Source: Actinoplanes teichomyceticus ATCC 31121 (GTDB lineage Bacteria; Actinomycetota; Actinomycetes; Mycobacteriales; Micromonosporaceae). Taken from it: a stretch of 64,000 bases of DNA. Where the stretch lies: positions 5,605,001-5,669,000 of the forward strand of contig NZ_CP023865.1 of NCBI RefSeq assembly GCF_003711105.1, in the 5' to 3' direction. The position numbers and the translations under genes were made by a program. Numbering within the stretch: position 1 is the first letter of the stretch; every line of letters starts with the position of its first letter. Shown here one piece after another: positions 35,312-47,800 of the stretch. The notes beneath the pieces were generated by a model. That model saw only the letters and a program-made list of their open reading frames with translations. It was not told the DNA's origin and did no database searches.

Positions 35312-38300
35312 TCAGACCTCCCCGAATTCGGCGTCGATGAAGGCGAGCACCTCGTCCGCGGAGGCCGTGTCCAGGCCGGCGGCCACGCCGGTGGCCGGTC
35401 CGCGGGCGGCTTCGAGGCTCGCGGTGAGGGCGCGCAGCCGCGGGAGGAGGTCCGTGGCGATCCGGTCGGCGTCCGCCGAGCCGGCCGATTCCTCGAGCAC
35501 CCGGAGGCTGTCGAGCAGCGGGTCCGCGGCGCCCAGCAGATCCCGCAGGTGCCGCATCAGGGCCACCGGGTTGGGGTGGTCGAAGACCAGCGAGCTGGGC
35601 AGCCGCAGGCCGGTCCGCCGGGAGAGCCGGTTGCGCAGGTCGATGGCGGACAGCGAGGTGAAGCCGGCGTCGCTGAAGGCGCGGCCCGGCGGCACGGCCT
35701 CGGCCGACTCGTGGCCGAGCACCGCGGCCGCGACCTCGCGGACCATGGTCAGCAGCCGGTGATCGCGTTCCGCGGGCGGCAGCGCGGCCAGCTGCCGGGC
35801 GATGTCGGCATCCGGCGCCGCCTCCTCCTCGATCCGGACCGGCGCGGCGGTCCGGCCGCCGCCGCCCCAGACGTTTCCCAGCCAGTACCGGCGGCGCTGG
35901 AAGGCGTAGGTCGGCAGGTCCGGCGCCGGCCCGGAGCCGCCGCCCAGCACGGCCGCCCAGTCGACCGCGACGCCACGGCTGAACAGGGCGCCCAGCGCGG
36001 TCAGGAAGCAGCGGCGGCCGTCCTCGTCCCGGCGCAACGTCCCGGTGATCGCCCAGGAGGTGGTCGCGGCGCCGTCCTCCAGCGTGCGTTCGATCGCCGA
36101 GACCAGCACCGGATGGGTGCTGACCTCGACGAAGACGCCGTGCCCGGCGGCCGCCAGGGAGCTGATCGCGGGGCCGAACCGGACCGGCCGGCGCACGTTG
36201 CGATACCAGTAGCCGGCGTCGAGCCCGGCCGTGTCGAACGGCTCCCCGGTCACCGTCGACCAGAACGGCACGGTCCCGGGCCGGGGACGCAGACCGGCCA
36301 GCGCCGTGGTCAGCTCGTCCTCGATGGCCTCCATCTGCACGGAGTGGCCGGCGGCGTTGTTCAGTTGCAGCCGGCGGGCCCGGATGCCGTCGGCCGCGCA
36401 GCGGGCCAGCAGCTCGTCGAGCGCCTGCGGCTCGCCGCTGACGACGGTCGACGTGGCGCTGTTGAGCGCGGCGACGTCCAGTCGGCCGGGCCACGCCGTG
36501 ATCAGCGCGGCCACCGTGTCGGCATCGGCGGCGAGCGAGGCCATCCCGCCCTCGCCGGGCAGTCCGGCGATCGCCCGGCTGCGGGCCACCACCAGGGCGC
36601 TCGCGTCGTGCAGGGTGAGGCCGCCGGCCACGCACGCGGCGGCGATCTCGCCCTGGGAATGACCGACGACGGCGTCCGGGACGATCCCGGCGTCCCTCCA
36701 CATCGCGGCCAGCGACACCATGATCGCGAAGGTGAGCGGCTGGACGACGTCGAGGCGCGCCGGGTCGGCGGCGCCCGCTTCGCGGCGTACGGCGGCCAGC
36801 AGCGACCAGCCGGTCAGCGGGTCCAGGGCGGCGGCGCACTCGGCCATCCGGGCGGCGAACACCGGCGAGGACTCCAGCAGGTCGGCGGCCATGCCGGCCC
36901 ACTGGGCGCCCTGGCCGGGAAAGACGAACACGGTACGGGCCGCGGGCGGCACGACGGCGGGCTCGGGCGGTTCGGCGGCCAGCTCCCGCAGCGCGTGTAC
37001 CGCCTCGGCGCGGTCGAGCGCCACCACCACGGCCCGGTCCGGCAGCGCCGTACGGTGGTGCACCAGCGCCCGTGCCACGTCCACGAGCCGTACGTCCGGG
37101 TTCTCCTCCAGGTAGGCGGCCAGTTGCCGGGCCTGTGCGGGCAGTCCGGCCGCCGATCCGCGAGCCGACAGCGGCAGCGGGACCGGGCCGGTGTGCACCG
37201 CTTCGGGCTCCGCAGTCTGCGGCGGCGGCGCCTGCTCCAGGATCACGTGCGCGTTGGTGCCGCTGACCCCGAAGCTGGACACGCCGGCCCGGCGCGCCCG
37301 GCCCGGCTGCGGCCACGGCCGGGCGGTGGTCAGCACCTCGACGCCGCCACGGTTCCAGTCGACGTACGGCGTCGGCTCGTCCACGTGCAGCGTGCGGGGC
37401 AGCACCCCGTGCCGCATCGCCATCACCATCTTGATCACTCCGGCCACTCCGGCGGCGGCCTGCGCGTGCCCGATGTTCGACTTGAGCGAGCCGAGCCACA
37501 GCGGCCGGCCCGGTTGCCGGTCCCGGCCGTACGTGGCCAGCACCGCCTGCGCCTCGATCGGGTCGCCGAGGGCGGTCCCGGTGCCGTGCGCCTCCACCGC
37601 GTCGACGTCGGCGGCCACCAGCCCGGCGTTGGCCAGCGCGGTCCGGATCACGCGCTGCTGCGCGGGCCCGTTCGGCGCGGTCAGGCCGTTGGAGGCGCCG
37701 TCGGAGTTGACCGCCGAGCCGCGGATCAGCCCCCAGATCCGCCGCCCGTGCCGCACCGCGTCGGAGAGCCGCTCCAGCAGCAGCACCCCGGCGCCCTCGG
37801 CGAGGACGGTGCCGTCGGCCGCCCCGGCGAACGCCTTGCAGTGCCCGTCGTGGGCCAGCCCGCGCTGGCGGGACGAGCCGATCAGGGTGAACGGCGTGGC
37901 CATCACGGTCACACCGCCGGCCAGCGCCAGCGACGACTCGCCGCTGCGCAGCGACTGGGCCGCCCAGTGCAGCGCCACCAGCGACGACGAGCAGGCGGTG
38001 TCGAGGCTGACCGCCGGGCCCTCCCAGCCGAGCACGTAGGAGACCCGGCCGGCCAGCGCGCTCAGCGAGGCGCCGGTCATGAGGTGGCCCTCGATGCCCT
38101 CCGGAATGGCTTGCGGGTCGGCCCGGTAGTCGGCGCCGGTGGTGCCGGCGAAGACCGCGGCGTCGGATCCGCGCAGCGTCGCCGGGTCGATGCCGGCCCG
38201 CTCCAGCGCCTCCCAGGAGATCTCCAGCATCAGCCGCTGCTGGGGGTCCATGGCCAGCGCCTCACGCGGCGAGATCCCGAAGAACCCCGCGTCGAACCCG

Positions 38301-38608
38301 GCCGGGTCGTCCAGGAAGCCGCCCACCCGGCTGTAGGTGGTGCCCTCGTGGTCGGGGTCGGGGTGGAACAGCGCCTCGGTGTCCCAGGCCCGGTCCTCGG
38401 GCAGGCCGGTGAGCACCTCCGATTCCGCGGCCACCAGGTCCCACAGCTGTTCGGGCGTGGTCACCCCGCCGGGCAGCCGGCACGCCATACCGATGATGGC
38501 GATCGGCTCGGTCTTCGCCGCCTCCAGTTCGGACACCCGGGCGCCGAGCCGCCGGGCATCGGCGACCACGCGCCGCAGGTAGTCGCGTAGTTGCTGCTCG
38601 CCGGTCAT
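35312..38608 (-). CDS. PKS C: KS-AT(alkylmalonyl?)-ACP without reductive domains
   Basis: This encodes 1098 residues, overlapping the PKS D stop by four bases. KS is standard (TACSSS near 205). AT has GHSQGE and DVVQ like methylmalonyl enzymes, but the specificity motif reads NNAAGHS (near 755) with one extra residue, in place of YASH. xAGH-type motifs are reported for ATs that take ethylmalonyl and larger extenders, so this is the best candidate user of the CCR product. The ACP motif is GFTSLS (Asp to Thr before the active Ser, near 983). There is no KR, DH or ER, so a beta-ketone is kept. The C-terminal docking tail [14 protein letters not shown] and N-terminal [12 protein letters not shown] fit its neighbours. 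Confidence 0.93.
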   Translation of the reverse strand: MTGEQQLRDYLRRVVADARRLGARVSELEAAKTEPIAIIGMACRLPGGVTTPEQLWDLVAAESEVLTGLPEDRAWDTEALFHPDPDHEGTTYSRVGGFLDDPAGFDAGFFGISPREALAMDPQQRLMLEISWEALERAGIDPATLRGSDAAVFAGTTGADYRADPQAIPEGIEGHLMTGASLSALAGRVSYVLGWEGPAVSLDTACSSSLVALHWAAQSLRSGESSLALAGGVTVMATPFTLIGSSRQRGLAHDGHCKAFAGAADGTVLAEGAGVLLLERLSDAVRHGRRIWGLIRGSAVNSDGASNGLTAPNGPAQQRVIRTALANAGLVAADVDAVEAHGTGTALGDPIEAQAVLATYGRDRQPGRPLWLGSLKSNIGHAQAAAGVAGVIKMVMAMRHGVLPRTLHVDEPTPYVDWNRGGVEVLTTARPWPQPGRARRAGVSSFGVSGTNAHVILEQAPPPQTAEPEAVHTGPVPLPLSARGSAAGLPAQARQLAAYLEENPDVRLVDVARALVHHRTALPDRAVVVALDRAEAVHALRELAAEPPEPAVVPPAARTVFVFPGQGAQWAGMAADLLESSPVFAARMAECAAALDPLTGWSLLAAVRREAGAADPARLDVVQPLTFAIMVSLAAMWRDAGIVPDAVVGHSQGEIAAACVAGGLTLHDASALVVARSRAIAGLPGEGGMASLAADADTVAALITAWPGRLDVAALNSATSTVVSGEPQALDELLARCAADGIRARRLQLNNAAGHSVQMEAIEDELTTALAGLRPRPGTVPFWSTVTGEPFDTAGLDAGYWYRNVRRPVRFGPAISSLAAAGHGVFVEVSTHPVLVSAIERTLEDGAATTSWAITGTLRRDEDGRRCFLTALGALFSRGVAVDWAAVLGGGSGPAPDLPTYAFQRRRYWLGNVWGGGGRTAAPVRIEEEAAPDADIARQLAALPPAERDHRLLTMVREVAAAVLGHESAEAVPPGRAFSDAGFTSLSAIDLRNRLSRRTGLRLPSSLVFDHPNPVALMRHLRDLLGAADPLLDSLRVLEESAGSADADRIATDLLPRLRALTASLEAARGPATGVAAGLDTASADEVLAFIDAEFGEV

Positions 38609-41600
38609 GCCCGCGGTCCTTCCGGAAGGCCGAACTCCTGGTCGATGAGCTGGAACATCTCGTCGTCGGTGGCCGAGTCCAGGTCGATCCCGGCGTCCCG
38701 CGGTCCGGTGTCCGGTTGCCAGCGGGCGACCAGGGCCGCCAGCCGGGCCAGCGCCCGGCGCAGGGACGTCTCGTCGGCTTCGGCCGCGCTGAGCGCCGCG
38801 GCCAGGTCGTCGATCCGGGCGGTCAGGTCCTCGCCGCCGCCGGCATCGCCGTCGGTGACCAGTTCCGCGTGCAGGTACGCCGCCAGCCGCGCCGGGGTGG
38901 GATGGTCGAAGATCAGCGTGGCGGGCAGCCGCAGGCCGGTCAGGGCGGCGAGCCGGTTGCGCAGCTCCACCGAGGTGAGCGAGTCGAACCCGATCTCGTG
39001 CAGCGCCCGGTCCGGCTCGATCTGGTCGTCGGCGCCCATCCCGAGGATCGCCGCGGCCTCGTGCCGGATCACCTCGACCAGCATCCGGTCGCGTTCCGGG
39101 CGGGACGCGCCGGCGAGCCGCCGGGCCAGCGTGCCGGGGTCGGCGCCGCCGCTCTGCGCGGTGCGCCGGCCGGCCGTGACCAGCCGGCGCAGGATCGGCG
39201 GCACCGGCGCCCGGCCGGCGCGCAGCGGAGCCAGGTCCATCCGGGCCAGCACCGCGACCGGTTCGGTGCCGCGCAACGCGGCGTCGAAGAGGGCGAGGCC
39301 GTCCTCGTCGCCGAGCGGGAGCATCCCGCCGCGGCCGATGCGGTCGTGGTCGGCGTCCGCGGTCATCCCGGTACGGGTCTCCCAGAGGCCCCAGGCGAGC
39401 GACAGCGCGGGCAGTCCGCGGTGGCGGCGTTGCTGGGCGAGCGCGTCGAGGTAGGCGTTCGCGGCGGCGTAGTTGCCCTGCCCCGGTGACTCGAACGTGC
39501 CCGCGGCCGAGGAGAACACCACGAACATCGCCAGATCCCGATCCCGGGTCAGCTCATCCAGATGAGACACCGCATCGACCTTCGGCCGGAACACCGTGTC
39601 CAACCGCCGCGCGTCCAACGACGTGATCACACCGTCGTCCAACACCCCCGCCACATGCACCACACCACACAGATCCGGAATCGAGGCCACCAGATCAGCC
39701 ACCTGCCCCCGATCCGCCAGATCACAGGCCACCACCCGCACCTGCGCCCCCAGACCGGCCAACTCCGGCACCGACCCCCCACGCCGGCTCGCCACCACCA
39801 ACCGGCGCACCCCATGCCCGGTCACCAACCGCCGCGCCACCAACCGGCCCAACGTCCCGGTCCCACCCGTGACCAGCACCGTGCCCGCACCCACCACCTC
39901 ACGCGGCAACACGAACACGTTCTTGCCCACATGCCGGCCCGCACTCATGAACCGGAACGCCGCCGGCGCCTGCCGCACATCCCACCCGGTCACCGGCAAC
40001 AACCGCAGCGCACCACGCTCGAACAGACCCACCAACTCGGCCAGCATCGCCGCGATCCGATCGTTGTCCACCTGCGCCAGAACAAACGCCGTGTACCGCA
40101 CCCCGACCGGCTCACGCACATCGGTACGACCCAACTCCACGAACCGGCCACCCGGCGCCAGCAACCGCAACGACGCATCCACGAACTCACCCGCCAGCGA
40201 GTTCAACACCACATCCACCGGACCGAACCGCTCCGCGAACTCCAACGACCGCGAACTGGCCAACCGCTCCGGCTCCACATCCAGCACACCCCACTTCGAC
40301 GGACTCGCCGTCGCGAACACCCGCGCACCCCACAACCGCGCCAACTGCGTCGCCGCCATCCCCACACCACCCGCCGCGGCATGGATCAACACCGACTCAC
40401 CCGCCACCAACCCCGCCACATCACGCAAGGCGTAATAGGCGGTCAGGAACACGGTCGGGACGGACGCCGCCTCGGCGAACGACCAGCCGCACGGGATGCG
40501 GGTCACGGTCCGGGCGTCCGAGACGGCGGTGCGGCCCACCGCGCCGGGGAAGACGCCCATCACCCGGTCGCCGACCGCGAGGTCCCGCACCTCGGGGCCG
40601 ACCTCGACCACCACGCCGGCGCCCTCGTTGCCGAGCACCGCGTCGGGATCGGGGTACAGGCCGAGACCGATCATCACGTCCCGGAAGTTCAGCCCGGCGG
40701 CACGCACCTCGATGCGCACCTCACCCGGCGCCAGATCGGCGTGCGGCACCTCCACCAGGCGCAGGCCGTCCAGGGTCCGGTCCGGGCCGGGGGCCAGCCG
40801 CCAGGCGGCCGACGCCGGGACGGTCAGTTCCCCGGCCCGCGACGCCCGGACCAGCCGGCGCACGTAGCCGACCCCGGCCCGCACCGCCACCTGCGGCTCC
40901 CCCAACGCCACCAACCCGGCGACCAACGCCTCCGACTCCGGCAACCCATCCGAATCCACCAACACGAACTGACCCGGACTCTCCGCCTGCGCCGACCGCA
41001 CCAGACCACACACCGCCGCACCCACCGGATCAGCCGCCTCCCCGGCCACCACCGCCACCGCACCACACGTACGAACCACCAACACCGGACCCGACCACCC
41101 CCGCACCACCTGCAGAACCCGGCCGGTCACCTCCCGCACATCACCACCACCGACCTCCAACACCTCCCACCCGGCCGACGGCACCACCGGCGACGGCACC
41201 GCGACCCGCTCCCAGGCGATGCGGAACTCCGCGTCCGTGACGGTGCTCGTGGCGACCGGGGCGGGGCGGGAGCTGAGCGCTCCGATCGAGGCGACCGGCG
41301 CCCCGGTGGCGTCGGCCAGCCGCAGCGTGACGGTGTCCGGCCCGGTGGGGACGGCGTGGACGCGCAGGGTGGTGGCCCGGGCGGCGTGGATGCGCACGTC
41401 GCTCCAGGCGAACGGCAGCAGCAGCGCGCGGTCCGGACCGGCCAGCACGCTGCCGGCGTGCAGGGCGGCGTCGAGCAGGGCCGGGTGCAGGGTGTAGCCG
41501 TCCGGGGAGCCGGCCTCCGCCGGGAGCGTGACCTCGGCGTACGTCTCGTCGCCGCGGGTCCACGCCGCCCGCAGGCCGCGGAAGGCGGGGCCGTAGCCGT

Positions 41601-44600
41601 ATCCGGCATCGGCCAGGTCCGGGTACGCGGTCGTGGCGACGCCGTCGACCGCGGTGGCCCCGGGCGGCGGCCAGGCGGTCAGGTCGAAGTCGGCGCTCTC
41701 CGCCGCCGGGGCCAGCCGACCGCTGGCGTGCCGGGTCCACGGCAGGTCGGGCGCGGCGTCCTCGGGGCGCGAGTGCAGGCGTACCGCCCGGTGGCCGTCG
41801 CCGTCCGCCTCGTCGACCTCGATCCGCACCTGCACGCCGCCGCTCGCCGGCAGCTCCAGCGGCGCCTCGATGACCAGCTCGGCGACGGCGCCGCAGCCGG
41901 TCTCGTCACCGGCGCGCACCGCGAGCTCGACCAGGACGGCGCCGGGCACCAGCACGACGCCGGCCACGACGTGGTCGGCCAGCCAGGGCTGCGCGGCGCG
42001 CGACAGCCGGGCGGTGAGGACGGCGCCACCCCGGCCGGGCGTCTCGGCCATCGCCGACACGAGCGGGTGCTCGACCGGGGTGAGGCCGAATCCGGTGGCG
42101 TCGCCCGCCCCCGGCCGGCCGGTCAGCCAGTAACGGCGCCGTTGGAAGGCGTACGTGGGCAGGTCCACCGGCGGCCCCGGGTCCCGGCCGGCAACGGTCG
42201 GCCAGTCCACCGGGACGCCGCGTTCGTGCAGCGCCCCCAGCGACTGCAGGAACCGGCGCGGCCCGTCCTCGTCGCGGCGCAGCGAGCCGGCGGCCAGCAC
42301 CGGTGTGCCGGGCGCCGCGTCCTCGGCCACCTGCTCCACCGCGGCGACCAGCACCGGGTGGCTGCTGACCTCGACGAAGACGCCGTGTCCGGAGGCCAGC
42401 AGGCCGCGCACCGCCGGGTCGAAGCGGACGGTGTGCCGCAGGTTGCGGTACCAGTAGCCGGCGTCCAGGGTGGCGGTGTCGACCGGCTCGCCGGTGACCG
42501 TCGACCAGAACGGGACCGTGCCGGTGCGCGGCGCGATCGGCGCCAGCGCGTCGAGCAGTTCCCGTTCGATCGCCTCGACGTGCGCCGAGTGGGAGGCGTA
42601 GTCGACCGGGATGACGTGGGCCCGGATCCCGTCGGCCTTGCAGGTGGCGGCGAGCTCCTCGACGGCGTCGCGGAATCCGGCCACCACGATCGAGGTGGGC
42701 GCGTTGACGGCGGCCACCTCCAGCCGTCCCGGACGGCGGGCGAGCAGCTGGGCGACGTGGCCGGCGTCCGCGGCGATCGACACCATGCCGCCCGGCCCGG
42801 AGAGTTGCTCGGCGATCGCCCGGCTGCGCAGCGCCACGATCCGGGCGGCGTCGGCCAGGCTCAGCGCGCCCGCCACGCAGGCCGCGGCGATCTCGCCCTG
42901 AGAGTGGCCGACCACCGCGTCCGGCGTCACGCCGCACGCCCGCCACAGCGCCGCGAGCGACACCATCACCGCGAACGACGCGGGCTGCACCACATCCACC
43001 GCGTCCAACGCGCGCCGCTCGCGCAGCACGTCCAGCAGCGACCAGCCGGTCAGCGGGTCCAGAGCGGCGGCGCACTCACGCATCCGCTCGGCGAAGACCG
43101 GCGAACTGTCCAGCAGATCCGCGCCCATGCCCACCCACTGGGCGCCCTGACCCGGAAAGACGAACACCCGGCGGGACCGCACCGCCGGCCCGGGCGCGCC
43201 GACGGCGTCGAGCCGGTTGCGGGCCTCGGCGTGGTCGGCGGCGACGACGACCGCCCGGTGCGCGAAGGTGGTCCGGGCCCGCGCCAGCGAGCGGGCGGTG
43301 TCGAGCAGGCTCACCTGCGGGTGGGCGGCGAGGAAGCCGGCCAGTTCCCGGCCCTGCGCGGCCAGCGCGGCGGTGCTGTGCGCGGAGAGCGGCAGCGCGA
43401 CGACGCCGGAGCCGAGCACCGGCGGCACCTGCTCGCCGGTGGCGGCGGCTTCGGCCGGCTGTTCCAGGACGACGTGCGCGTTGGTGCCGCTGACCCCGAA
43501 GCTCGACACCGCCGCCCGGCGCGGCCGCCCGGTCCGCGGCCACGGCCGCTGCCCGGTCAGCAGCTCGACCCCGCCGGCCGCCCAGTCCACCTGCGGCGTC
43601 GGCGCGTCCACGTGCAGGGTCCGCGGCAGCACGCCGTGCCGCATCGCCATCACCATCTTGATCACCCCGGCGACCCCGGCGGCGGCCTGGGTGTGGCCGA
43701 TGTTCGACTTCACCGAGCCGAGCCACAGCGGCTCGCCCGCGCGTCCCTTCCCGTACGTGGCGAGCAGCGCCTCCGCCTCGATCGGGTCGCCCAGCGGGGT
43801 GCCGGTGCCGTGCGCCTCGACCGCGTCCACGTCGGACGGCTCCAGCCCGGCGCTGTGCAGCGCGCTGCGGATGACCCGCTGCTGGGCGAGGCCGTTCGGC
43901 GCGGTCAGCCCGTTGGAGGCCCCGTCCTGGTTGACCGCCGAGCCGCGCACCACACCCCAGATCCGGCGGCCGTTGCGTACCGCGTCGGAGAGCCGTTCCA
44001 GCAGCAGCACGCCCGCGCCCTCGGCCCAGCCGGTGCCGTCGGCCGCCGCCGCGAACGGCTTGCACCGGCCGTCGCGTGCCAGCCCGCGCTGCCGGGAGAA
44101 GTCGACGAACACGTCGGCGGCGGACATCACGGTGATCCCGCCGGCCAGGGCCAGCTCCGACTCGCCGGAGCGCAGCGACTGCGCGGCCAGGTGCAGGGTC
44201 ACCAGCGAGGACGAGCAGGCGGTGTCGACGGTGACGGCCGGGCCCTCCAGGCCGAGGAAGTAGGCGACCCGGCCGGACAGCACGCTCGCGGCGCCGCCGG
44301 TCATCAGGTATCCCTCGATGCTGTCCGGGCCGGCGCCGGCCGAGCCGGCGAAGCCGGCCGGGTAGTCGTGGTACATGTCACCGGCGAAGATCCCGACCGG
44401 CCGGCCGCGCAGCGTCGCCGGGTCGATGCCGGCCCGCTCCAGCGCCTCCCAGGAGATCTCCAGCATCAACCGCTGCTGCGGATCCATGGCCAGCGCCTCA
44501 CGCGGCGAGATCCCGAAGAACCCCGCGTCGAACTCGTCCGCGTCGTGCAGGAACCCGCCGGAACGCACGTAACTGGTGCCGGGATGGTCGGGGTCCGGGT

Positions 44601-44847
44601 GGTACAGGCGGTCCAGGTCCCAGCCCCGGTTCACCGGGAACTCGGAGATGCCGTCGCCGTCCGTGGCGAGCAGGTCCCACAGCTGTTCCGGCGACCGCAC
44701 CCCGCCCGGGAACCGGCACGCCATCCCCACGATGGCGATCGGCTCGGACCGCCCGGCGACGACGCGGTCGTACTCCTCGCGCAGGCGGGCGTTCTCCTTG
44801 AGCGAGGCGCGCAGCGCGTCAACGATCTGGCCGCTGTCGGCGTTCAT
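38605..44847 (-). CDS. PKS D: fully reducing module KS-AT(methylmalonyl)-DH-ER-KR-ACP
   Basis: This encodes 2080 residues from ATG 44847, with GGGAAGGGAA upstream. KS has TACSSS (about 211). AT has GHSQGE and YASH, predicting methylmalonyl-CoA. DH keeps [10 protein letters not shown] (H near 961), YGPAF and [11 protein letters not shown] (about 1360-1640) has [14 protein letters not shown], whose Tyr is linked to 2S methyl configuration, and the NADPH loop [13 protein letters not shown] has [11 protein letters not shown] and [15 protein letters not shown] has GFDSL near 1955. The tail [13 protein letters not shown] suits the PKS C N-terminus. The ER-KR part is nearly identical in DNA to that of PKS E and has a distinct codon style. 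Predicted product: a saturated, methyl-branched unit. Confidence 0.95.
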   Translation of the reverse strand: MNADSGQIVDALRASLKENARLREEYDRVVAGRSEPIAIVGMACRFPGGVRSPEQLWDLLATDGDGISEFPVNRGWDLDRLYHPDPDHPGTSYVRSGGFLHDADEFDAGFFGISPREALAMDPQQRLMLEISWEALERAGIDPATLRGRPVGIFAGDMYHDYPAGFAGSAGAGPDSIEGYLMTGGAASVLSGRVAYFLGLEGPAVTVDTACSSSLVTLHLAAQSLRSGESELALAGGITVMSAADVFVDFSRQRGLARDGRCKPFAAAADGTGWAEGAGVLLLERLSDAVRNGRRIWGVVRGSAVNQDGASNGLTAPNGLAQQRVIRSALHSAGLEPSDVDAVEAHGTGTPLGDPIEAEALLATYGKGRAGEPLWLGSVKSNIGHTQAAAGVAGVIKMVMAMRHGVLPRTLHVDAPTPQVDWAAGGVELLTGQRPWPRTGRPRRAAVSSFGVSGTNAHVVLEQPAEAAATGEQVPPVLGSGVVALPLSAHSTAALAAQGRELAGFLAAHPQVSLLDTARSLARARTTFAHRAVVVAADHAEARNRLDAVGAPGPAVRSRRVFVFPGQGAQWVGMGADLLDSSPVFAERMRECAAALDPLTGWSLLDVLRERRALDAVDVVQPASFAVMVSLAALWRACGVTPDAVVGHSQGEIAAACVAGALSLADAARIVALRSRAIAEQLSGPGGMVSIAADAGHVAQLLARRPGRLEVAAVNAPTSIVVAGFRDAVEELAATCKADGIRAHVIPVDYASHSAHVEAIERELLDALAPIAPRTGTVPFWSTVTGEPVDTATLDAGYWYRNLRHTVRFDPAVRGLLASGHGVFVEVSSHPVLVAAVEQVAEDAAPGTPVLAAGSLRRDEDGPRRFLQSLGALHERGVPVDWPTVAGRDPGPPVDLPTYAFQRRRYWLTGRPGAGDATGFGLTPVEHPLVSAMAETPGRGGAVLTARLSRAAQPWLADHVVAGVVLVPGAVLVELAVRAGDETGCGAVAELVIEAPLELPASGGVQVRIEVDEADGDGHRAVRLHSRPEDAAPDLPWTRHASGRLAPAAESADFDLTAWPPPGATAVDGVATTAYPDLADAGYGYGPAFRGLRAAWTRGDETYAEVTLPAEAGSPDGYTLHPALLDAALHAGSVLAGPDRALLLPFAWSDVRIHAARATTLRVHAVPTGPDTVTLRLADATGAPVASIGALSSRPAPVATSTVTDAEFRIAWERVAVPSPVVPSAGWEVLEVGGGDVREVTGRVLQVVRGWSGPVLVVRTCGAVAVVAGEAADPVGAAVCGLVRSAQAESPGQFVLVDSDGLPESEALVAGLVALGEPQVAVRAGVGYVRRLVRASRAGELTVPASAAWRLAPGPDRTLDGLRLVEVPHADLAPGEVRIEVRAAGLNFRDVMIGLGLYPDPDAVLGNEGAGVVVEVGPEVRDLAVGDRVMGVFPGAVGRTAVSDARTVTRIPCGWSFAEAASVPTVFLTAYYALRDVAGLVAGESVLIHAAAGGVGMAATQLARLWGARVFATASPSKWGVLDVEPERLASSRSLEFAERFGPVDVVLNSLAGEFVDASLRLLAPGGRFVELGRTDVREPVGVRYTAFVLAQVDNDRIAAMLAELVGLFERGALRLLPVTGWDVRQAPAAFRFMSAGRHVGKNVFVLPREVVGAGTVLVTGGTGTLGRLVARRLVTGHGVRRLVVASRRGGSVPELAGLGAQVRVVACDLADRGQVADLVASIPDLCGVVHVAGVLDDGVITSLDARRLDTVFRPKVDAVSHLDELTRDRDLAMFVVFSSAAGTFESPGQGNYAAANAYLDALAQQRRHRGLPALSLAWGLWETRTGMTADADHDRIGRGGMLPLGDEDGLALFDAALRGTEPVAVLARMDLAPLRAGRAPVPPILRRLVTAGRRTAQSGGADPGTLARRLAGASRPERDRMLVEVIRHEAAAILGMGADDQIEPDRALHEIGFDSLTSVELRNRLAALTGLRLPATLIFDHPTPARLAAYLHAELVTDGDAGGGEDLTARIDDLAAALSAAEADETSLRRALARLAALVARWQPDTGPRDAGIDLDSATDDEMFQLIDQEFGLPEGPRA
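39411..40443 (-). repeat. ER-KR block shared by PKS D and PKS E (copy 1)
   Basis: About 1,030 bases covering the ER C-terminus and most of the KR match 45682-46714 with very few differences (one at about 39893). A second identical stretch, 40851-41213, matches 47115-47477; the part between is less alike. Codons such as TTG, GAT, GGG and GGT are frequent here and rare in the flanks. Confidence 0.88.
42821..43188 (-). repeat. AT N-terminal block shared by PKS A and PKS D (copy 2)
   Basis: Partner of 28137-28504. Both ATs are of the methylmalonyl type; the YASH parts lie outside the block and differ more. Confidence 0.75.
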
Positions 44848-44875
44848 GTCGGTCTGTTCCCTTCCCGGCCGTCGG

Positions 44876-47800
44876 TCACCGCTCGGTGGTGTCGAGTGCG
44901 CGCTGGACGAGGTCGTCGATGGTCATCGCGTCGATCAGGTCGTGCTGGGCGCCGACGCTCGCCGGGACCGGCCCGGCGGCGCCGGCGGACGGTTCGGTGC
45001 GGGCCAGGTCCAGCAGGGTGTCGAGCAGGCCGGCCGCACGGATCCGGGCGACCGGCACGGCGGCGAGCAGCCGGCGCGCCTCCTCGTCGTCCACCGGACC
45101 GGGCCGCACATCCGGTACACCCAGTTCGGCGCGCAGGTACGCGGCGAGCGCGGCCGGCGTCGGATAGTTGAAGATCAGCGTGGCGGGCAGCCGCAGGCCG
45201 GTCCGGGCGGCGAGCCGGTTGCGCAGCTCCACCGAGGTGAGCGAGTCGAAGCCGAGCTCGTGCAGGGCGCGGTCGGGCTCGGCCTGCTCGTCGCTGGCGT
45301 ACCCGAGGATCGAGGCGGCCTCGTGCTGGACCGTCTGGAGCAGGATCCGGTCCTGCTCCTCGGCGGAGGAGGCCCGGGCCAGCCGGTTCGCCAGGCTGTC
45401 CGCGCCGGCGCCGGCGTCACGGGCGGAACGCCGCCCGGGCCCGGCCAGGCCACGCAGCAGCGCCGGGACGGCGGGCTGGTCGCGCAGGCCCGCGGTGTCG
45501 AGGTTGAACAGCACGACGGCGTCGTCGGGCAGCCCGAGCGCGGTGTCGAACAGCGCCATGCCCTCGTCCACCGACAGCCCGATCATCCCGCCGCGGGCCA
45601 TCCGCTGCTGGTCGGTGTCGTTGAGGTGGCCGCTGAGGCTGGTCTCGGCGTTCCACAGACCCCAGCCCAGGGAGATCGCCGGTAGTCCGCGGTGACGGCG
45701 TTGCTGGGCGAGCGCGTCGAGGTAGGCGTTCGCGGCGGCGTAGTTGCCCTGCCCCGGTGACTCGAACGTGCCCGCGGCCGAGGAGAACACCACGAACATC
45801 GCCAGATCCCGATCCCGGGTCAGCTCATCCAGATGAGACACCGCATCGACCTTCGGCCGGAACACCGTGTCCAACCGCCGCGCGTCCAACGACGTGATCA
45901 CACCGTCGTCCAACACCCCCGCCACATGCACCACACCACACAGATCCGGAATCGAGGCCACCAGATCAGCCACCTGCCCCCGATCCGCCAGATCACAGGC
46001 CACCACCCGCACCTGCGCCCCCAGACCGGCCAACTCCGGCACCGACCCCCCACGCCGGCTCGCCACCACCAACCGGCGCACCCCATGCCCGGTCACCAAC
46101 CGCCGCGCCACCAACCGGCCCAACGTCCCGGTCCCACCCGTGACCAGCACCGTGCCCGCACCCGCCACCTCACGCGGCAACACGAACACGTTCTTGCCCA
46201 CATGCCGGCCCGCACTCATGAACCGGAACGCCGCCGGCGCCTGCCGCACATCCCACCCGGTCACCGGCAACAACCGCAGCGCACCACGCTCGAACAGACC
46301 CACCAACTCGGCCAGCATCGCCGCGATCCGATCGTTGTCCACCTGCGCCAGAACAAACGCCGTGTACCGCACCCCGACCGGCTCACGCACATCGGTACGA
46401 CCCAACTCCACGAACCGGCCACCCGGCGCCAGCAACCGCAACGACGCATCCACGAACTCACCCGCCAGCGAGTTCAACACCACATCCACCGGACCGAACC
46501 GCTCCGCGAACTCCAACGACCGCGAACTGGCCAACCGCTCCGGCTCCACATCCAGCACACCCCACTTCGACGGACTCGCCGTCGCGAACACCCGCGCACC
46601 CCACAACCGCGCCAACTGCGTCGCCGCCATCCCCACACCACCCGCCGCGGCATGGATCAACACCGACTCACCCGCCACCAACCCCGCCACATCACGCAAG
46701 GCGTAATAGGCGGTGAGAAAGACCAACGGAACCGATGCCGCCTCGGCGAACGACCAGCCACAGGGGATCCGGACGACCGTACGGTGGTCGGCGACCGCCA
46801 TCCGGCCGATCGCGCCGGAGAACACCCCCATCACCCGGTCGCCGACCGCCACCGTGTCGACGCCGGGCCCGACCTCGACCACCACGCCGGCGCCCTCACC
46901 GCCCGGCACGGCGTCCGGATCGGGGTACAGGCCGAGACCGATCATCACGTCCCGGAAGTTCAGCCCGGCGGCACGCACCTCGATGCGCACCTCACTCGGT
47001 CCCAGATCGGTGTGCGGCACCTCGACCAGGCGCAGACCCTCCAGCGTACGGTCGTGGCCCGCCACCAGCCGCCACGTCCCGGGCGGAACGGTGAGCTCGC
47101 CGACCGAGCCGCGCACCAGCCGGCGCACGTAGCCGACCCCGGCCCGCACCGCCACCTGCGGCTCCCCCAACGCCACCAACCCGGCGACCAACGCCTCCGA
47201 CTCCGGCAACCCATCCGAATCCACCAACACGAACTGACCCGGACTCTCCGCCTGCGCCGACCGCACCAGACCACACACCGCCGCACCCACCGGATCAGCC
47301 GCCTCCCCGGCCACCACCGCCACCGCACCACACGTACGAACCACCAACACCGGACCCGACCACCCCCGCACCACCTGCAGAACCCGGCCGGTCACCTCCC
47401 GCACATCACCACCACCGACCTCCAACACCTCCCACCCGGCCGACGGCACCACCGGCGACGGCACCGCGACCCGCTCCCACACCACCCGGAAGACGCCGTC
47501 CGGGACGGCGCCGGCCGGTGGCGCCGCGGCCGCCGTGACGGGCCGGGTGGTCAGCGAGGTGACCGAGGCGACGGGCCGGCCGTCGGCGTCGGCCAGCTGG
47601 AGCCGGTAGGTGTCCGGGGCCTGCGGGGTCACGTGGACGCGCAGCCGGTCGGCGCCGGCCGCGTGCAGGCGGACGTCGTTCCACGCGAACGGCACGACCA
47701 GCGGCCGGTCGTCGCCGCCGGCGAAGATCGTGGTGTGCAGGGCGGCGTCGAACAGGGCCGGGTGCAGTCCGAACTCGGCGGCCGGGCCGGCCTCGGCCGG

